DNA from: Motiliproteus sp047633175
GTDB taxonomy: Bacteria > Pseudomonadota > Gammaproteobacteria > Pseudomonadales > Balneatricaceae
Assembly: GCA_047633175.1 (NCBI GenBank)
Contig: JBLIEQ010000008.1
Location: 1 to 64,000, forward strand
DNA: 64,000 bases
Direction of reading: 5' to 3'
The notes beneath the pieces are model-generated. The model was given only the letters and a program-made list of their open reading frames with translations. It was not told the origin of the DNA and did no database searches. The stretch's first letter is position 1. Every line of letters begins with the position of its first letter. Both the position numbers and the translations under genes were made by a program. Positions 25,241-33,683 of the stretch are shown here, piece by piece.

Positions 25241-25337
25241 TTGTGGGTCGGGCTTTAGCATGACAATGACTGCGCCTTGCTGGCATTGTCGGACTAAAGT
25301 CCGACCTACGAGTCCGACCTACGAGCCCGACCTACAG
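25241..25337. repeat. Intergenic palindromic repeats (family A) with tandem tail
   Basis: This starts TTGTGGGTCGGGCTTTAGC and contains GTCGGACTAAAGTCCGAC as at 3754. It ends with CCGACCTACGAGT repeated two to three times before the pepQ stop region. The tandem tail is not seen in the other copies. Confidence 0.6.
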
Positions 25338-25362
25338 GGGAGAAAGCGATCAGAGGACCAGA

Positions 25363-26697
25363 CTAGCTCGCCTCGGCAGCGGCGAAGGCATCCCGGGTTA
25401 TATTTTCGATTCCCTGTTCCAGTACCTGGATATTGTCCTCTATTCGAATGCCGCCGTAGGGGCGTAGCGTATCGACTTTGGACCAGTTAACCGCCTTGCC
25501 TTGAGGACTGGCGGCCAAATCAGCCAACAGAGGTTCGATAAAATAGAGCCCCGGTTCGATGGTGATCGCCATCCCCGGTTGCAGCGTGCGGGTCAGCCGT
25601 AACAAGGGATACTCCGCAGGCGGCGCCATCAGCGTTCCCTGGGCATCCGCCTGGTGACCACCGGCATCGTGCACCTGGGTGCCCAACAGATGCCCCAGGC
25701 CATGGGGCATAAAAGTACGGGTAATGCCCTGCTCCAGAATCGCCTCCGGACTCAGAAGCACCAGCTCAAAACGTGCCAGCAGCTCGGCCAGATACTGATG
25801 ACACTGCTGATGCAGCTCAACGAAGCACTGCCCCGGTACTGCCTGCTGACACAGCTGCTGCTGCAGCGTTTCCATGGCATCGATCAACTCCCCGAATAAC
25901 GCGCCCGCCGCCGTATGCTTGCGTGCGCCCTCAGCCACATAGGTGCGGGTGATATCGGCGGCATAACCGCGTACCTGCGCACCCGCATCGAGCAGGAAGC
26001 TGTAGCTCTTTTCCGGCCGCTGTTTCGACAGCTGCTGGTAATGGAGAATGGCCGCATGTTGATTGAGCCCCACGATATTGCCGTACGGCAGCTCCGACTC
26101 CCGCTGCCCGGTCGCGGCCAGGTAGGCGAGGTTGATGCCAAACTCGCTGAAACCTTCGGCAAAGGTATCGGCCGCGGACAGGTGCCCTTCGACTGCGATG
26201 AGGTTGGCGTCACGCAAGCACTGCAGCTCGTACGCGGTTTTAATGCCACTCGCCCAGTCAAAAGCCGCCAACAACGGCTGGGGATTGATCTGGGTAATCC
26301 CCCAACGCGTGGCCAGCGCGGCCTCTTCACCGATAAAGGCGATCTCTGCGGGCCGCTCTAGCTGAGCACCGATCTGCTCCACCGAGGTTATCTCCACGAC
26401 CTCGACACCGTCGAGCCAGGACCCCTGCGGGAGTTCCGCGCTGAGATGCCAGAAGTCGGTCGGATTAAAGAAGTACAGCCGCGGCTTATGCCCCAGACGG
26501 ATCAGCAACGCGCAGTTGGTATGCGCCGGCAACGGCAGCATCCGCCGAAAATAGGGGTTCGCGGCGAAAGGCAGCTGCTGGTCATCCCTGAACTGGCGCT
26601 TAGCGCTGCCGCTAAAGATCAACAGCTGTTGTAGAGAGTTCTCGATCAGCAACGACTCTGCCAACGCTAAGCGGGATTCAAAATGGTTAGTGAACAT
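25363..26697 (-). CDS. pepQ: Xaa-Pro dipeptidase
   Basis: A cytoplasmic metallopeptidase that hydrolyses dipeptides with C-terminal proline. From the ATG at 26697 it has 444 residues, against 443 in E. coli PepQ; an upstream TTG would add ten. The pita-bread fold shows its five metal ligands: two Asp in LDAGAQVRGYAADITRTY, His in MPHGLGHLLGTQVHDAGG, Glu in ITIEPGLYFIE and Glu in GIRIEDNI. PYGNIVGLNQHAAILHY is specific for PepQ. It belongs with the dipeptide transporter and M14 peptidase in the same minus-strand block. Confidence 0.93.
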   Translation of the reverse strand: MFTNHFESRLALAESLLIENSLQQLLIFSGSAKRQFRDDQQLPFAANPYFRRMLPLPAHTNCALLIRLGHKPRLYFFNPTDFWHLSAELPQGSWLDGVEVVEITSVEQIGAQLERPAEIAFIGEEAALATRWGITQINPQPLLAAFDWASGIKTAYELQCLRDANLIAVEGHLSAADTFAEGFSEFGINLAYLAATGQRESELPYGNIVGLNQHAAILHYQQLSKQRPEKSYSFLLDAGAQVRGYAADITRTYVAEGARKHTAAGALFGELIDAMETLQQQLCQQAVPGQCFVELHQQCHQYLAELLARFELVLLSPEAILEQGITRTFMPHGLGHLLGTQVHDAGGHQADAQGTLMAPPAEYPLLRLTRTLQPGMAITIEPGLYFIEPLLADLAASPQGKAVNWSKVDTLRPYGGIRIEDNIQVLEQGIENITRDAFAAAEAS

Positions 26698-26948
26698 TTG
26701 TTCTAAAGACAAGGGAGATGACCTCAAGGTGGACCACCCGCCCGAAGGCAGGGGTTAAGAATTAGTGCTCGTGATTATTCAGCACATCTGTTTTCGCTAT
26801 GTGAAGGATTATTGAGTGTTTGTGGAAAGAGTCTCTTTGCCGAGGACGCCAAAGCGAAGCCTACAGGGATCTGGCCATATATATAAGCATGGCGTCTCTT
26901 GGAACAAATACTCCATAATTTTAAATCGATGCATGTCCTGAATAGTTA

Positions 26949-27872
26949 CTAGTGTTCCAGGAGCGGCTCTGCGGTAATAATCTGTTGCCAGAGCGCATCG
27001 AGACGCGCCGAGGGGTTGGCTCGCAATCGATACAGACGCAGCTCCAGGTCGATCGACCAGGACGCATCACCCGCCCTGACCAGGCCCTGCTCGCCACCGT
27101 ATTCCAACAACCGCTGCGGCAACCAACCCACGCCATACCCCTGGGTGATCATCGCCTTAATACTGATCGCTTGTGAGTTCTGGGTAACCTGGAGCAGCTG
27201 GGGTGTCTCTGCGCTCTGGCGCAGATGATCGGCGATCACCGGACTGAGAAAGCTGTTGCTGTTGTAGCCGATGTACGGCAAGGGGGCATGTTCGAGACCG
27301 GGTAACGAGTACTTGGGCAGACCCTGGTCATTCAGCGCGGTGACCGGCACCAGCTGCTCTTGACCCAGGGTCTCGTAGATAAAGTCCCCACCCTCAAGCG
27401 GGCGCAGAAAATCGATCGCCGGGTTCCAGTAACAGAGCATCAGATCACAGTCGCCCTGCTGCAGTGCCGCCACGAAATCACTGCCCATCCAGCTGGTGGC
27501 GTTCAGATCGAGCGTCAGCTCGGTGCCTTCGGTCAACTGCGCGGCCCAGTGCGAATAAAAGCTCAGATAGAGACTTTGGTTCGTCGCAAAGCGCAGCTTC
27601 TCGGCCTCCGCCCGCTCCAGATTGAGGCACTGCTCCTTCACCTCGCCGACGGTCAGCAAAATCTTTTCTGAGGCCGCTAGAAACAGAACCCCCGCAGGCG
27701 TCAGCGACAGGGGCAGGGTATTGCGGTCGATCAGCTGTACCCCCATCTCCTCCTCCAGCATCTTGATGCGGCGACTGAAGGTCGGCTGAGTAACATTCTG
27801 CTCGTCGGCTGCCCGGGAGAACTGTCTGACCCGGGCCAGGACGCAGAAATCGACCAGCCAGCGGACCTCCAT
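26949..27872 (-). CDS. LysR-family transcriptional regulator (peptide block)
   Basis: 307 residues with an N-terminal helix-turn-helix (about 1-60: FSRAADEQNVTQPTFSRRIKMLEEEMG) and an effector-binding C-terminal half. It lies between the M14 carboxypeptidase gene and pepQ, all on the minus strand, with about 200-base gaps on both sides, so it is probably transcribed on its own. Regulation of the peptide genes is plausible from position only. It is not closely related to the two LysR paralogs at 8090 and 15869. Confidence 0.88.
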   Translation of the reverse strand: MEVRWLVDFCVLARVRQFSRAADEQNVTQPTFSRRIKMLEEEMGVQLIDRNTLPLSLTPAGVLFLAASEKILLTVGEVKEQCLNLERAEAEKLRFATNQSLYLSFYSHWAAQLTEGTELTLDLNATSWMGSDFVAALQQGDCDLMLCYWNPAIDFLRPLEGGDFIYETLGQEQLVPVTALNDQGLPKYSLPGLEHAPLPYIGYNSNSFLSPVIADHLRQSAETPQLLQVTQNSQAISIKAMITQGYGVGWLPQRLLEYGGEQGLVRAGDASWSIDLELRLYRLRANPSARLDALWQQIITAEPLLEH

Positions 27873-28076
27873 CAGTGACTCCCCGAATGGCGTGGAGTGC
27901 TTGGAGTACGCAGAGTCCCTGGCGTGTAGTCAGCGGCAATCATATCGGTGGGTAAACTCACAGGCTAATCACAATATCCACCCTCTTTTTAACTATTCAG
28001 CACAGGCATCGATTTGAATCCATCACATAGCGAAAACAGCTGTGCTGACTAGTGACCCCTCTTTTAGGGCATCGCC

Positions 28077-29231
28077 TCAACGCAGTTGATCGAGTAACGG
28101 CTGAATCGCATCCAGGAGTGCGCGGCCCAGATGCTGGCTGCGTTTGGGCGACCAGCCAAAAAGAGTATCCGGACGCTCGGCATTATCCTTGAAGGGCAGC
28201 TCCAGGGTCAACGACAGACAATCAAAGCGTTGCCCGACCTGATTACTGGCCAGGGTCAGGGTCTCTTCGCCAAATTCGTCGGGGGTATAGCCGTACTGCA
28301 CCTGAAAATCGGGGGATCGCTGCAACAGGGCCGCGCTGAAATCTGCTTCCAGTGTCCTGATCCGTTCTGAAAACCCAGGATTAGCGCCGCAGCCAGCGAC
28401 GAAATTATAGGGCAGCGTCTCATCTCCGTGAATATCCAGGTACAGGTCTACCCCGGTTTGCTGCATCCGCTCCAAGACCTGGTAGACCTCGGGGCTGCGC
28501 GCCATCGAGGGGGTCTGCCACTCCCGGTTCAGGTTGACGCCCATCGCATTGGTGCGCAGATGGCCACGCACGCTGCCATCGGGGTTCATATTGGGAACCA
28601 GATAGAACACCGCCCGCTCCAGCAGTGCGCAGGAGACCGGGTCAGCACTATCGACCAGCCGGTCGATCAACCCCTCCATCAGCCACTCCGCCATCGTCTC
28701 GCCGGGGTGCTGGCGCGCCGTCACCCAGATCCGCAGCGGACTGTCGGTTGATGTGCCGATCCGAAGCAGATCCAGATCGCGACCCTCCAGACTACTGCCC
28801 AGAGAATCGACGGCAACCTGCGAATATTGCTGAATGAAGGCCAGCCGATCCTGATGCCGCTCCCAACTATAGGGGGCAAAATAGGCGTAATAGACCGCGT
28901 TTTGCTCGGGACGATGCTCGATGATCAGTTCGCCCTCGTTCTCTTGCTCTTTCCCTTCGTACCGGGTCGGCACCCGGAACCAGCTCTTACGATCATAGGA
29001 GGCCACTGCCTGATAATCCTCCCACCCCTGCGGGTAGGAGGCCCCACCGGCATTTAACAGCCGCATTCGACAGTCACGCCCCTGGGCGCCGATCAGCCGG
29101 TAATAGAACCATTGGTAAAACTGGCCGCCGCTATCAGGCCGAATGCGCAACTGGATATCATCGGCACGGTCCAACGCGACCGTTTCGATATTGCCGCCCT
29201 CAAAGGCGGCGCTTATGTGTAGCCCCGTCAT
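28077..29231 (-). CDS. M14-family zinc carboxypeptidase (cytosolic carboxypeptidase-like)
   Basis: 384 residues with an N-terminal beta domain (about 1-125, with WFYYRLIGAQG and YYAYFAPYSWERH) and an M14 peptidase domain. Zinc ligands are His175 and Glu178 in ARQHPGET and His268 in YLDIHGDE. Substrate-binding residues lie in NPDGS and VNLNREW, and the catalytic Glu is Glu344 in LTLELPFKDN. This two-domain architecture is that of the CCP/AGBL group and its bacterial relatives. No signal peptide, so cytoplasmic. It sits at the end of the dipeptide transporter operon and probably trims imported peptides. A duplicated piece of the upstream ATPase gene separates it from that gene. Confidence 0.87.
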   Translation of the reverse strand: MTGLHISAAFEGGNIETVALDRADDIQLRIRPDSGGQFYQWFYYRLIGAQGRDCRMRLLNAGGASYPQGWEDYQAVASYDRKSWFRVPTRYEGKEQENEGELIIEHRPEQNAVYYAYFAPYSWERHQDRLAFIQQYSQVAVDSLGSSLEGRDLDLLRIGTSTDSPLRIWVTARQHPGETMAEWLMEGLIDRLVDSADPVSCALLERAVFYLVPNMNPDGSVRGHLRTNAMGVNLNREWQTPSMARSPEVYQVLERMQQTGVDLYLDIHGDETLPYNFVAGCGANPGFSERIRTLEADFSAALLQRSPDFQVQYGYTPDEFGEETLTLASNQVGQRFDCLSLTLELPFKDNAERPDTLFGWSPKRSQHLGRALLDAIQPLLDQLR

Positions 29232-29477
29232 AACCGCCCCTCCTCCATCGCGTGACAGGCCAGCTGCGAGCCATCACTCTGGACGATCAGCTCGGGTATC
29301 TGCTGCTGGCAGCGTTCGTTGGCGTGTGGCGCGATCATGCCGTGAACACCCAGGTAAAAAGTATCAGTGCGCTTCTCATAACCGCCCCTCCTCCATCGCG
29401 TGACAGGCCAGCTGCGAGCCATCACTCTGGACGATCAGCTCGGGTATCTGCTGCTGGCAGCGTTCGTTGGCGTGTGG
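29228..29477. repeat. Partial tandem duplication of the dppF 3' end
   Basis: 102 bases at 29228-29329 repeat 29376-29477 essentially exactly, offset by 148, with 46 unrelated bases between. The repeated piece codes for the last 33 or so residues of the DppF-type ATPase up to its TGA. In the copy at 29228 the same ATGA sequence provides the start codon of the M14 gene. The original arrangement was therefore probably an ATGA overlap of dppF and the M14 gene that the duplication pulled apart. Confidence 0.85.
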
Positions 29478-30392
29478 GCAGCGTCCGTGGAATACACAGC
29501 CGCTGGGCAGGTTAACCGGGGTCGGCACCTCACCCTGAAGACGGATATGGCTGGGACGATCATCCTGCAGCCGAGGAATCGCACTCAGCAGCGCCTGGGT
29601 ATAGGGGTGCTTGGGGCTACTGAATAGGGTCTTGGTGGTCGCCAGCTCGCAGACCGTGCCCAGATACATCACCGCCACCCGGGTGCCAAAATGCTCGACC
29701 ACCGACAGATCATGGGTGATAAACAGGTAGGTCAGGTTGTGCTCTTCCTGCGCCTTCATCATCAGGTTGAGCACCTGCGCCTGAATCGACACATCCAGCG
29801 CCGAGATCGGCTCGTCGGCGATGATAAATTCAGGCTCCAGGGTTAGCGCCCGGGCGATCGAGATCCGCTGCCGCTGTCCACCGGAAAACTCGTGCGGATA
29901 GCGCACGCCCCAGGCGGGATCGATACCGACATCAAACATCACCGCCTTGATCCGGTCCTGAATCTCGGCTTGCGAGAGTCCCGGATTATGAAACCGCACC
30001 GGCTCCTCCAGCGCCTGGGTGATGGTCATGCGCGGATTTAGCGAGGCATAGGGGTTCTGGAAGATCATCTGCATCTTCTTGCGGTACGGCAGCAGCTCTT
30101 TATCCGACAACTGGTCGATTCGCTCACCGGCGTAGTGAATCGTGCCTCCGGTGGGCTTGAGCAGCCCCATCACGGTGCGTGCCACGGTGGACTTACCACA
30201 GCCGCTCTCGCCCACGACACAGAGCGCCTCGCCCTTCATCACCTCGAAGCTGACACCGTTGATGGCGTGCACATGTTCCTGTTTGCGAACAATCCGTCCG
30301 CCCTCAAACTTAAGCTGATCGAGAAAATCGCCCGATATATTGAAATGTTTCTCCAGCTTGGAGACCTGCAACAGCGGTTGCGCAGTATTCAT
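29376..30392 (-). CDS. dppF: Dipeptide ABC transporter ATP-binding protein (DppF-type)
   Basis: 338 residues from the ATG at 30392; an upstream in-frame start would overlap the preceding gene. Walker A is GESGCGKST, the signature is SGGQRQRISIARAL, and Walker B is FIIADEPISALD. The C-terminal oligopeptide-ABC segment has CVFHGRCPHANERCQQQIPEL. That segment contains the cysteines that bind an iron-sulfur cluster in this family. It pairs with the DppD-type protein 16 bases upstream and energises the DppB/DppC channel. Its 3' end is duplicated at 29228-29329. Confidence 0.93.
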   Translation of the reverse strand: MNTAQPLLQVSKLEKHFNISGDFLDQLKFEGGRIVRKQEHVHAINGVSFEVMKGEALCVVGESGCGKSTVARTVMGLLKPTGGTIHYAGERIDQLSDKELLPYRKKMQMIFQNPYASLNPRMTITQALEEPVRFHNPGLSQAEIQDRIKAVMFDVGIDPAWGVRYPHEFSGGQRQRISIARALTLEPEFIIADEPISALDVSIQAQVLNLMMKAQEEHNLTYLFITHDLSVVEHFGTRVAVMYLGTVCELATTKTLFSSPKHPYTQALLSAIPRLQDDRPSHIRLQGEVPTPVNLPSGCVFHGRCPHANERCQQQIPELIVQSDGSQLACHAMEEGRL

Positions 30393-30408
30393 GGTCTGCT
30401 CCTCAGCA

Positions 30409-31431
30409 TTAGGTTGCCGCATCCTGGACCGCATGCGGCTCCAGGGTTGATTCGGCAGCTGCCGACTGTTTCATCGCCTTGACCATATGACAGGCCACCG
30501 AACAGCCACCGGAGTTTGTAAACTCGGGCAACTGGGTCAGGCAGGCATCCATCACGAAATCGCAACGGGGGTTAAACGAACAACCCTGCGGAATATTTTG
30601 CAGTCCGGGCATCGAACCGCGAATCTGATTGAGCCGCTGCCCCGGCACCGTCTGTTGCGGCAGCGCATTGATCAGCCCCTGGGTGTAGGGGTGCTGGGGA
30701 TCATTGATAATCTCCCGGGTCGGGCCCTGCTCGATGATCCTTCCTGCGTACATCACGATCGCCTTCTCGGTCACCTGGGAGACCACCCCAAGATCGTGGG
30801 TAATCAGGATAAGACCGACATTGTAGGATTCACACAGGTCCAGCAGCAATGCCATAATCTCGGCCTGGATCGTCACATCCAGGGCGGTAGTCGGCTCATC
30901 CGCCACGATCAGTACCGGATCGAGCAGCAGCGCGATGGCGATAATGATCCGCTGACGCATCCCCCCGGACAGCTCATGCGGGTACTGGTCGATACGGGTC
31001 TCCGGTGAGGGTATCTGCACCTGCCGCAACTTGGCGACCGCGATAGCACGGGCATCGCTGGTGCTGATCTTACGGTGCGCCTTAAGACACTCGATCATCT
31101 GCTGCCCCAGGGTCAGCACCGGATTGAGCGTCATCATCGGATCCTGGAAGATCATCGCGATCCGGTCGCCACGTATTTCCCGCATCTTCTTGTCGCTGAG
31201 GGTCGCCAGATCCTTGCCTTCGAACAGGATCTCGCCGCCGGTGATCTTGCCTGGGCGGCTGATTAGGTTGAGGATCGAGAACGCCGCGACCGATTTACCG
31301 GCACCGGATTCGCCGACGATCCCGACCCGCTCACCGCGCTCGACGGTGAAGCTGATATCTCGCAGCGCCACCATGTCACCCTGACGCAGGCCGAAGGTCA
31401 CTTCGAGGTTATTAACTTCTAATAACGCCAT
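30409..31431 (-). CDS. dppD: Dipeptide ABC transporter ATP-binding protein (DppD-type)
   Basis: 340 residues. Walker A GESGAGKSV, signature LSGGMRQRIIIAIAL, Walker B LIVADEPTTALD, and the C-terminal oligopeptide-transporter segment with GCSFNPRCDFVMDACLTQLPE (cysteine cluster). The partner of DppF in the heterodimeric ATPase. It is only six bases from dppC upstream and 16 bases from dppF, so one transcript is clear. Confidence 0.94.
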   Translation of the reverse strand: MALLEVNNLEVTFGLRQGDMVALRDISFTVERGERVGIVGESGAGKSVAAFSILNLISRPGKITGGEILFEGKDLATLSDKKMREIRGDRIAMIFQDPMMTLNPVLTLGQQMIECLKAHRKISTSDARAIAVAKLRQVQIPSPETRIDQYPHELSGGMRQRIIIAIALLLDPVLIVADEPTTALDVTIQAEIMALLLDLCESYNVGLILITHDLGVVSQVTEKAIVMYAGRIIEQGPTREIINDPQHPYTQGLINALPQQTVPGQRLNQIRGSMPGLQNIPQGCSFNPRCDFVMDACLTQLPEFTNSGGCSVACHMVKAMKQSAAAESTLEPHAVQDAAT

Positions 31432-31437
31432 TGTTGC

Positions 31438-32391
31438 TTACCCCTTGTAAAGCTTAGGATTTAATACATCACGCAACCAGTCGCCGAGCAGGTTCATCAC
31501 CAGCACCAGCACCACCAGCACCACCCCGGGAATCACCGTGATCCACCAGGCGCCGCTGAAGATATACTCGAACCCGCTGGAGATCAGCGAGCCGAGTGAC
31601 GGCTGCGATACGGGCATCCCCAACCCCAGGAAACTCAACGAGGCCTCGCTGATAATGGCGTTGGCGACCTGCACCGTGGAGATCACCAGGATCGGTGACA
31701 GGGTATTGGGCAGTATATGGCGCCACATAATGCGCGAGCTCTTAAACCCCATAACCCGCGCCGCATCGACATACTCTTTATGTTTTTCGGCCAATACCGA
31801 GGCCCGGACGGTGCGCGCATACTGAGGCCACTCGGCGATACCTATCACCAGGATCAGCATGATGATCGCCAGATCCGCGTAGAGCTCGGCGCCGAAGGAG
31901 GCCTGAAAGACCGCCAGTACCACGATCGCGACCATCATGGTGGAGAAACTCAGCTGAATATCGGCCACCCGCATCAGGAAACTGTCGATCTTGCCGCCAA
32001 AGTAGCCTGCACTCAGGCCGATCATCACCCCCAGCAGTAACTGCAATGCCACCGCACAGAGCCCGATCATCAACGAGGTCCGGGTGCCGTACAGAATGGT
32101 ACTGAGCATATCCCGGCCCTGGGCATCGGTACCGAGCCAGAAGCGCGCGTCAACCGCACCCTCGCTCCAGATCGGCGGGATCTCCGAGTCCATAATACTG
32201 ATCATGGACAGATCGTAGGGGTTAAAGGGTGCCAGCCAAGGCGCAAACAGCGCCAGCAGCAGATAGAGGACGAAGACACTGAAGCTGAGCATCGCCACCC
32301 GGTCACGACTGAAGCTGTGAAACAGATGGGTACCTTTAAACCGCTGCCAGCGCGTCGGCTGCTTGTAGATCTCCAGGACATTGTTATTCAT
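31438..32391 (-). CDS. dppC: Dipeptide ABC transporter permease (DppC-type)
   Basis: 317 residues with a cytoplasmic N-terminal extension and about six helices. The family motif FWLGTDAQGRDMLSTILYGTRTSLMIG lies at about residues 84-110, and the EAA loop, which contacts the ATPase, is EYVDAARVMGFKSSRIMWRHILPN. The start overlaps the end of dppB by four bases (ATGA type), so translation is coupled. Confidence 0.94.
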   Translation of the reverse strand: MNNNVLEIYKQPTRWQRFKGTHLFHSFSRDRVAMLSFSVFVLYLLLALFAPWLAPFNPYDLSMISIMDSEIPPIWSEGAVDARFWLGTDAQGRDMLSTILYGTRTSLMIGLCAVALQLLLGVMIGLSAGYFGGKIDSFLMRVADIQLSFSTMMVAIVVLAVFQASFGAELYADLAIIMLILVIGIAEWPQYARTVRASVLAEKHKEYVDAARVMGFKSSRIMWRHILPNTLSPILVISTVQVANAIISEASLSFLGLGMPVSQPSLGSLISSGFEYIFSGAWWITVIPGVVLVVLVLVMNLLGDWLRDVLNPKLYKG

Positions 32392-33368
32392 GAGTTACCC
32401 TCCGCCAGTTTAACCGTCGGATTGACCAGCCCGTAGATCAGATCAACCAGTGTATTGGTGATCACGAAGATTAGCCCCACCACGATCAGGTAGGCCACGA
32501 TCAACGGGGTATCGACCCTGTGAACCGCCTCGAGAAACAGAAACCCCATCCCCGGCCACTGGAACACCGTTTCGGTCAGAATGGTGTAAGCGACCATCGT
32601 TCCGATCTGCACCCCGCCGACCGTAATTACCGGCAGCATGGTGTTCTTGAGGGCATGCAGAAAATAGATACGTTTGAGGGGCAGGCCCTTGGCCCGGGCA
32701 AACTTGATGTACTCGGATTCGAGCACCTCCATCATCTCGGAGCGGATCAGGCGGATAAACAGCGGCAGCATGATCGAGGCCAGAGATACACAGGGCAGCA
32801 ACAGGTGACGCAGGCCATCCATACTCAGGAAGCCGCTCTCCCAACCACCCCAGATCACCACCGTATCGCCGCGGCCGAAGGAGGGCAGCCAGTTAAGCTC
32901 CACCGCAAACAGGTAGATCGATAGGATCGCCGTCAGAAAAACCGGTACCGAGATACCGATAATACTCACCCCCATCACCGTCTTGGACAGCAGACTGTGC
33001 GGCTTGATCGCCGCATAGACCCCCATAGGGACTGACAGCAGGACGATAATCAGGGTCGCACCGAACACCAATTCCAGCGTTGCCGGGAGCTTCTTGAGGA
33101 TCACCTCCAGCGCCGGCTTCTTAAAGAAATAGGAGGTGCCCAGATCACCCTGAAGGGCGTTACCGGCGAAACGCAGGTACTGCGTCAGGAAGGGGTCGTT
33201 GAGACCCAGCTCATCACGCAGCTCCTGGCGCTCGGCTTCGGACACAGACTGCCCCACCAGCTCGCGCAGCGGATCACCCAGATTATCCTGGATCGAAAAG
33301 CTCAGCAGACTGATAACAAACATGACGACGAAAGCCTGTAGCAGGCGTCGTAGCGTAAAAGCGATCAT
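32388..33368 (-). CDS. dppB: Dipeptide ABC transporter permease (DppB-type)
   Basis: 326 residues and six hydrophobic helices. The N-terminus MIAFTLRRLLQAFVVMFVISLLSF, LRELVGQSVSEAERQELRDELGLNDP and the EAA-type loop YIKFARAKGLPLKRIYFLHALKN are typical of DppB/OppB. The first permease gene, 306 bases downstream of the binding-protein gene, and overlapping dppC. Confidence 0.94.
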   Translation of the reverse strand: MIAFTLRRLLQAFVVMFVISLLSFSIQDNLGDPLRELVGQSVSEAERQELRDELGLNDPFLTQYLRFAGNALQGDLGTSYFFKKPALEVILKKLPATLELVFGATLIIVLLSVPMGVYAAIKPHSLLSKTVMGVSIIGISVPVFLTAILSIYLFAVELNWLPSFGRGDTVVIWGGWESGFLSMDGLRHLLLPCVSLASIMLPLFIRLIRSEMMEVLESEYIKFARAKGLPLKRIYFLHALKNTMLPVITVGGVQIGTMVAYTILTETVFQWPGMGFLFLEAVHRVDTPLIVAYLIVVGLIFVITNTLVDLIYGLVNPTVKLAEGNS

Positions 33369-33674
33369 GGCAATTGATCTCTTAGTGTGCAGACAGCGTG
33401 ATCCTAAACCGGGAGTTCACAGGGTTGCTGTGCCACGGATAGTGATGCTCTGAAGAGGACGTATCCTGTTAGCGATGCCGCTGCAAAAGAATTAATTCGA
33501 AGTGCTGTATAACGACCCCTTAGGATTCGATCCTGATGCCAGGACCGCTTCCTAAGACGTCTAAAAAAGAGTCCACAGAGTGGGATTTCCCGCTCTGTGG
33601 CCAACGACAGGCACTTACTCGGCGTTGGTTACTAAACTCTCTTCTTCAGCCTATTCCTCAGCTTACTCCTCAGC
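33369..33674. other. Gap between the binding-protein gene and dppB
   Basis: 306 bases without a gene. Near 33648-33683 there is a 12-base tandem repeat that extends the 3' end of the binding-protein gene with extra stop codons. I see no strong terminator. A partial read-through arrangement or a separate promoter for dppB are both possible. Confidence 0.5.
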
Positions 33675-33683
33675 CTATTCCTC
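33648..33683. repeat. 12-base tandem repeat at the 3' end of the binding-protein gene
   Basis: Three consecutive copies of TCAGCCTATTCC-type units. Read on the coding strand each unit is GAGGAATAGGCT or a close variant and carries an in-frame stop (TAG or TAA). The gene therefore ends at the first and has two further stops in series. Confidence 0.75.

Larger units (their letters stand above)
24253..25362. other. Intergenic region filled by a mobile element and hairpin repeats
   Basis: About 1.1 kb without a credible gene. It holds the cassette core at 24281, the MITE-like element at 24346-24840, a 14-base-arm hairpin at 25109-25141, a family B palindrome at 25167-25188 and family A repeats at 25241-25337. 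The short open frames here are explained by these elements. Confidence 0.6.

Noticed and set aside
24847..25258. Two short plus-strand frames behind the mobile element
   Set aside because: They lie in repeat and hairpin DNA and show no codon bias or similarity.
24253..25362. Integron integrase next to the cassette-like run
   Set aside because: No tyrosine recombinase frame exists on either side within the window, so I call the run CALIN-like rather than an integron.
29228..29425. 65-codon minus-strand frame with the end of DppF
   Set aside because: It is the translated duplicate of the dppF 3' end, not an independent gene.
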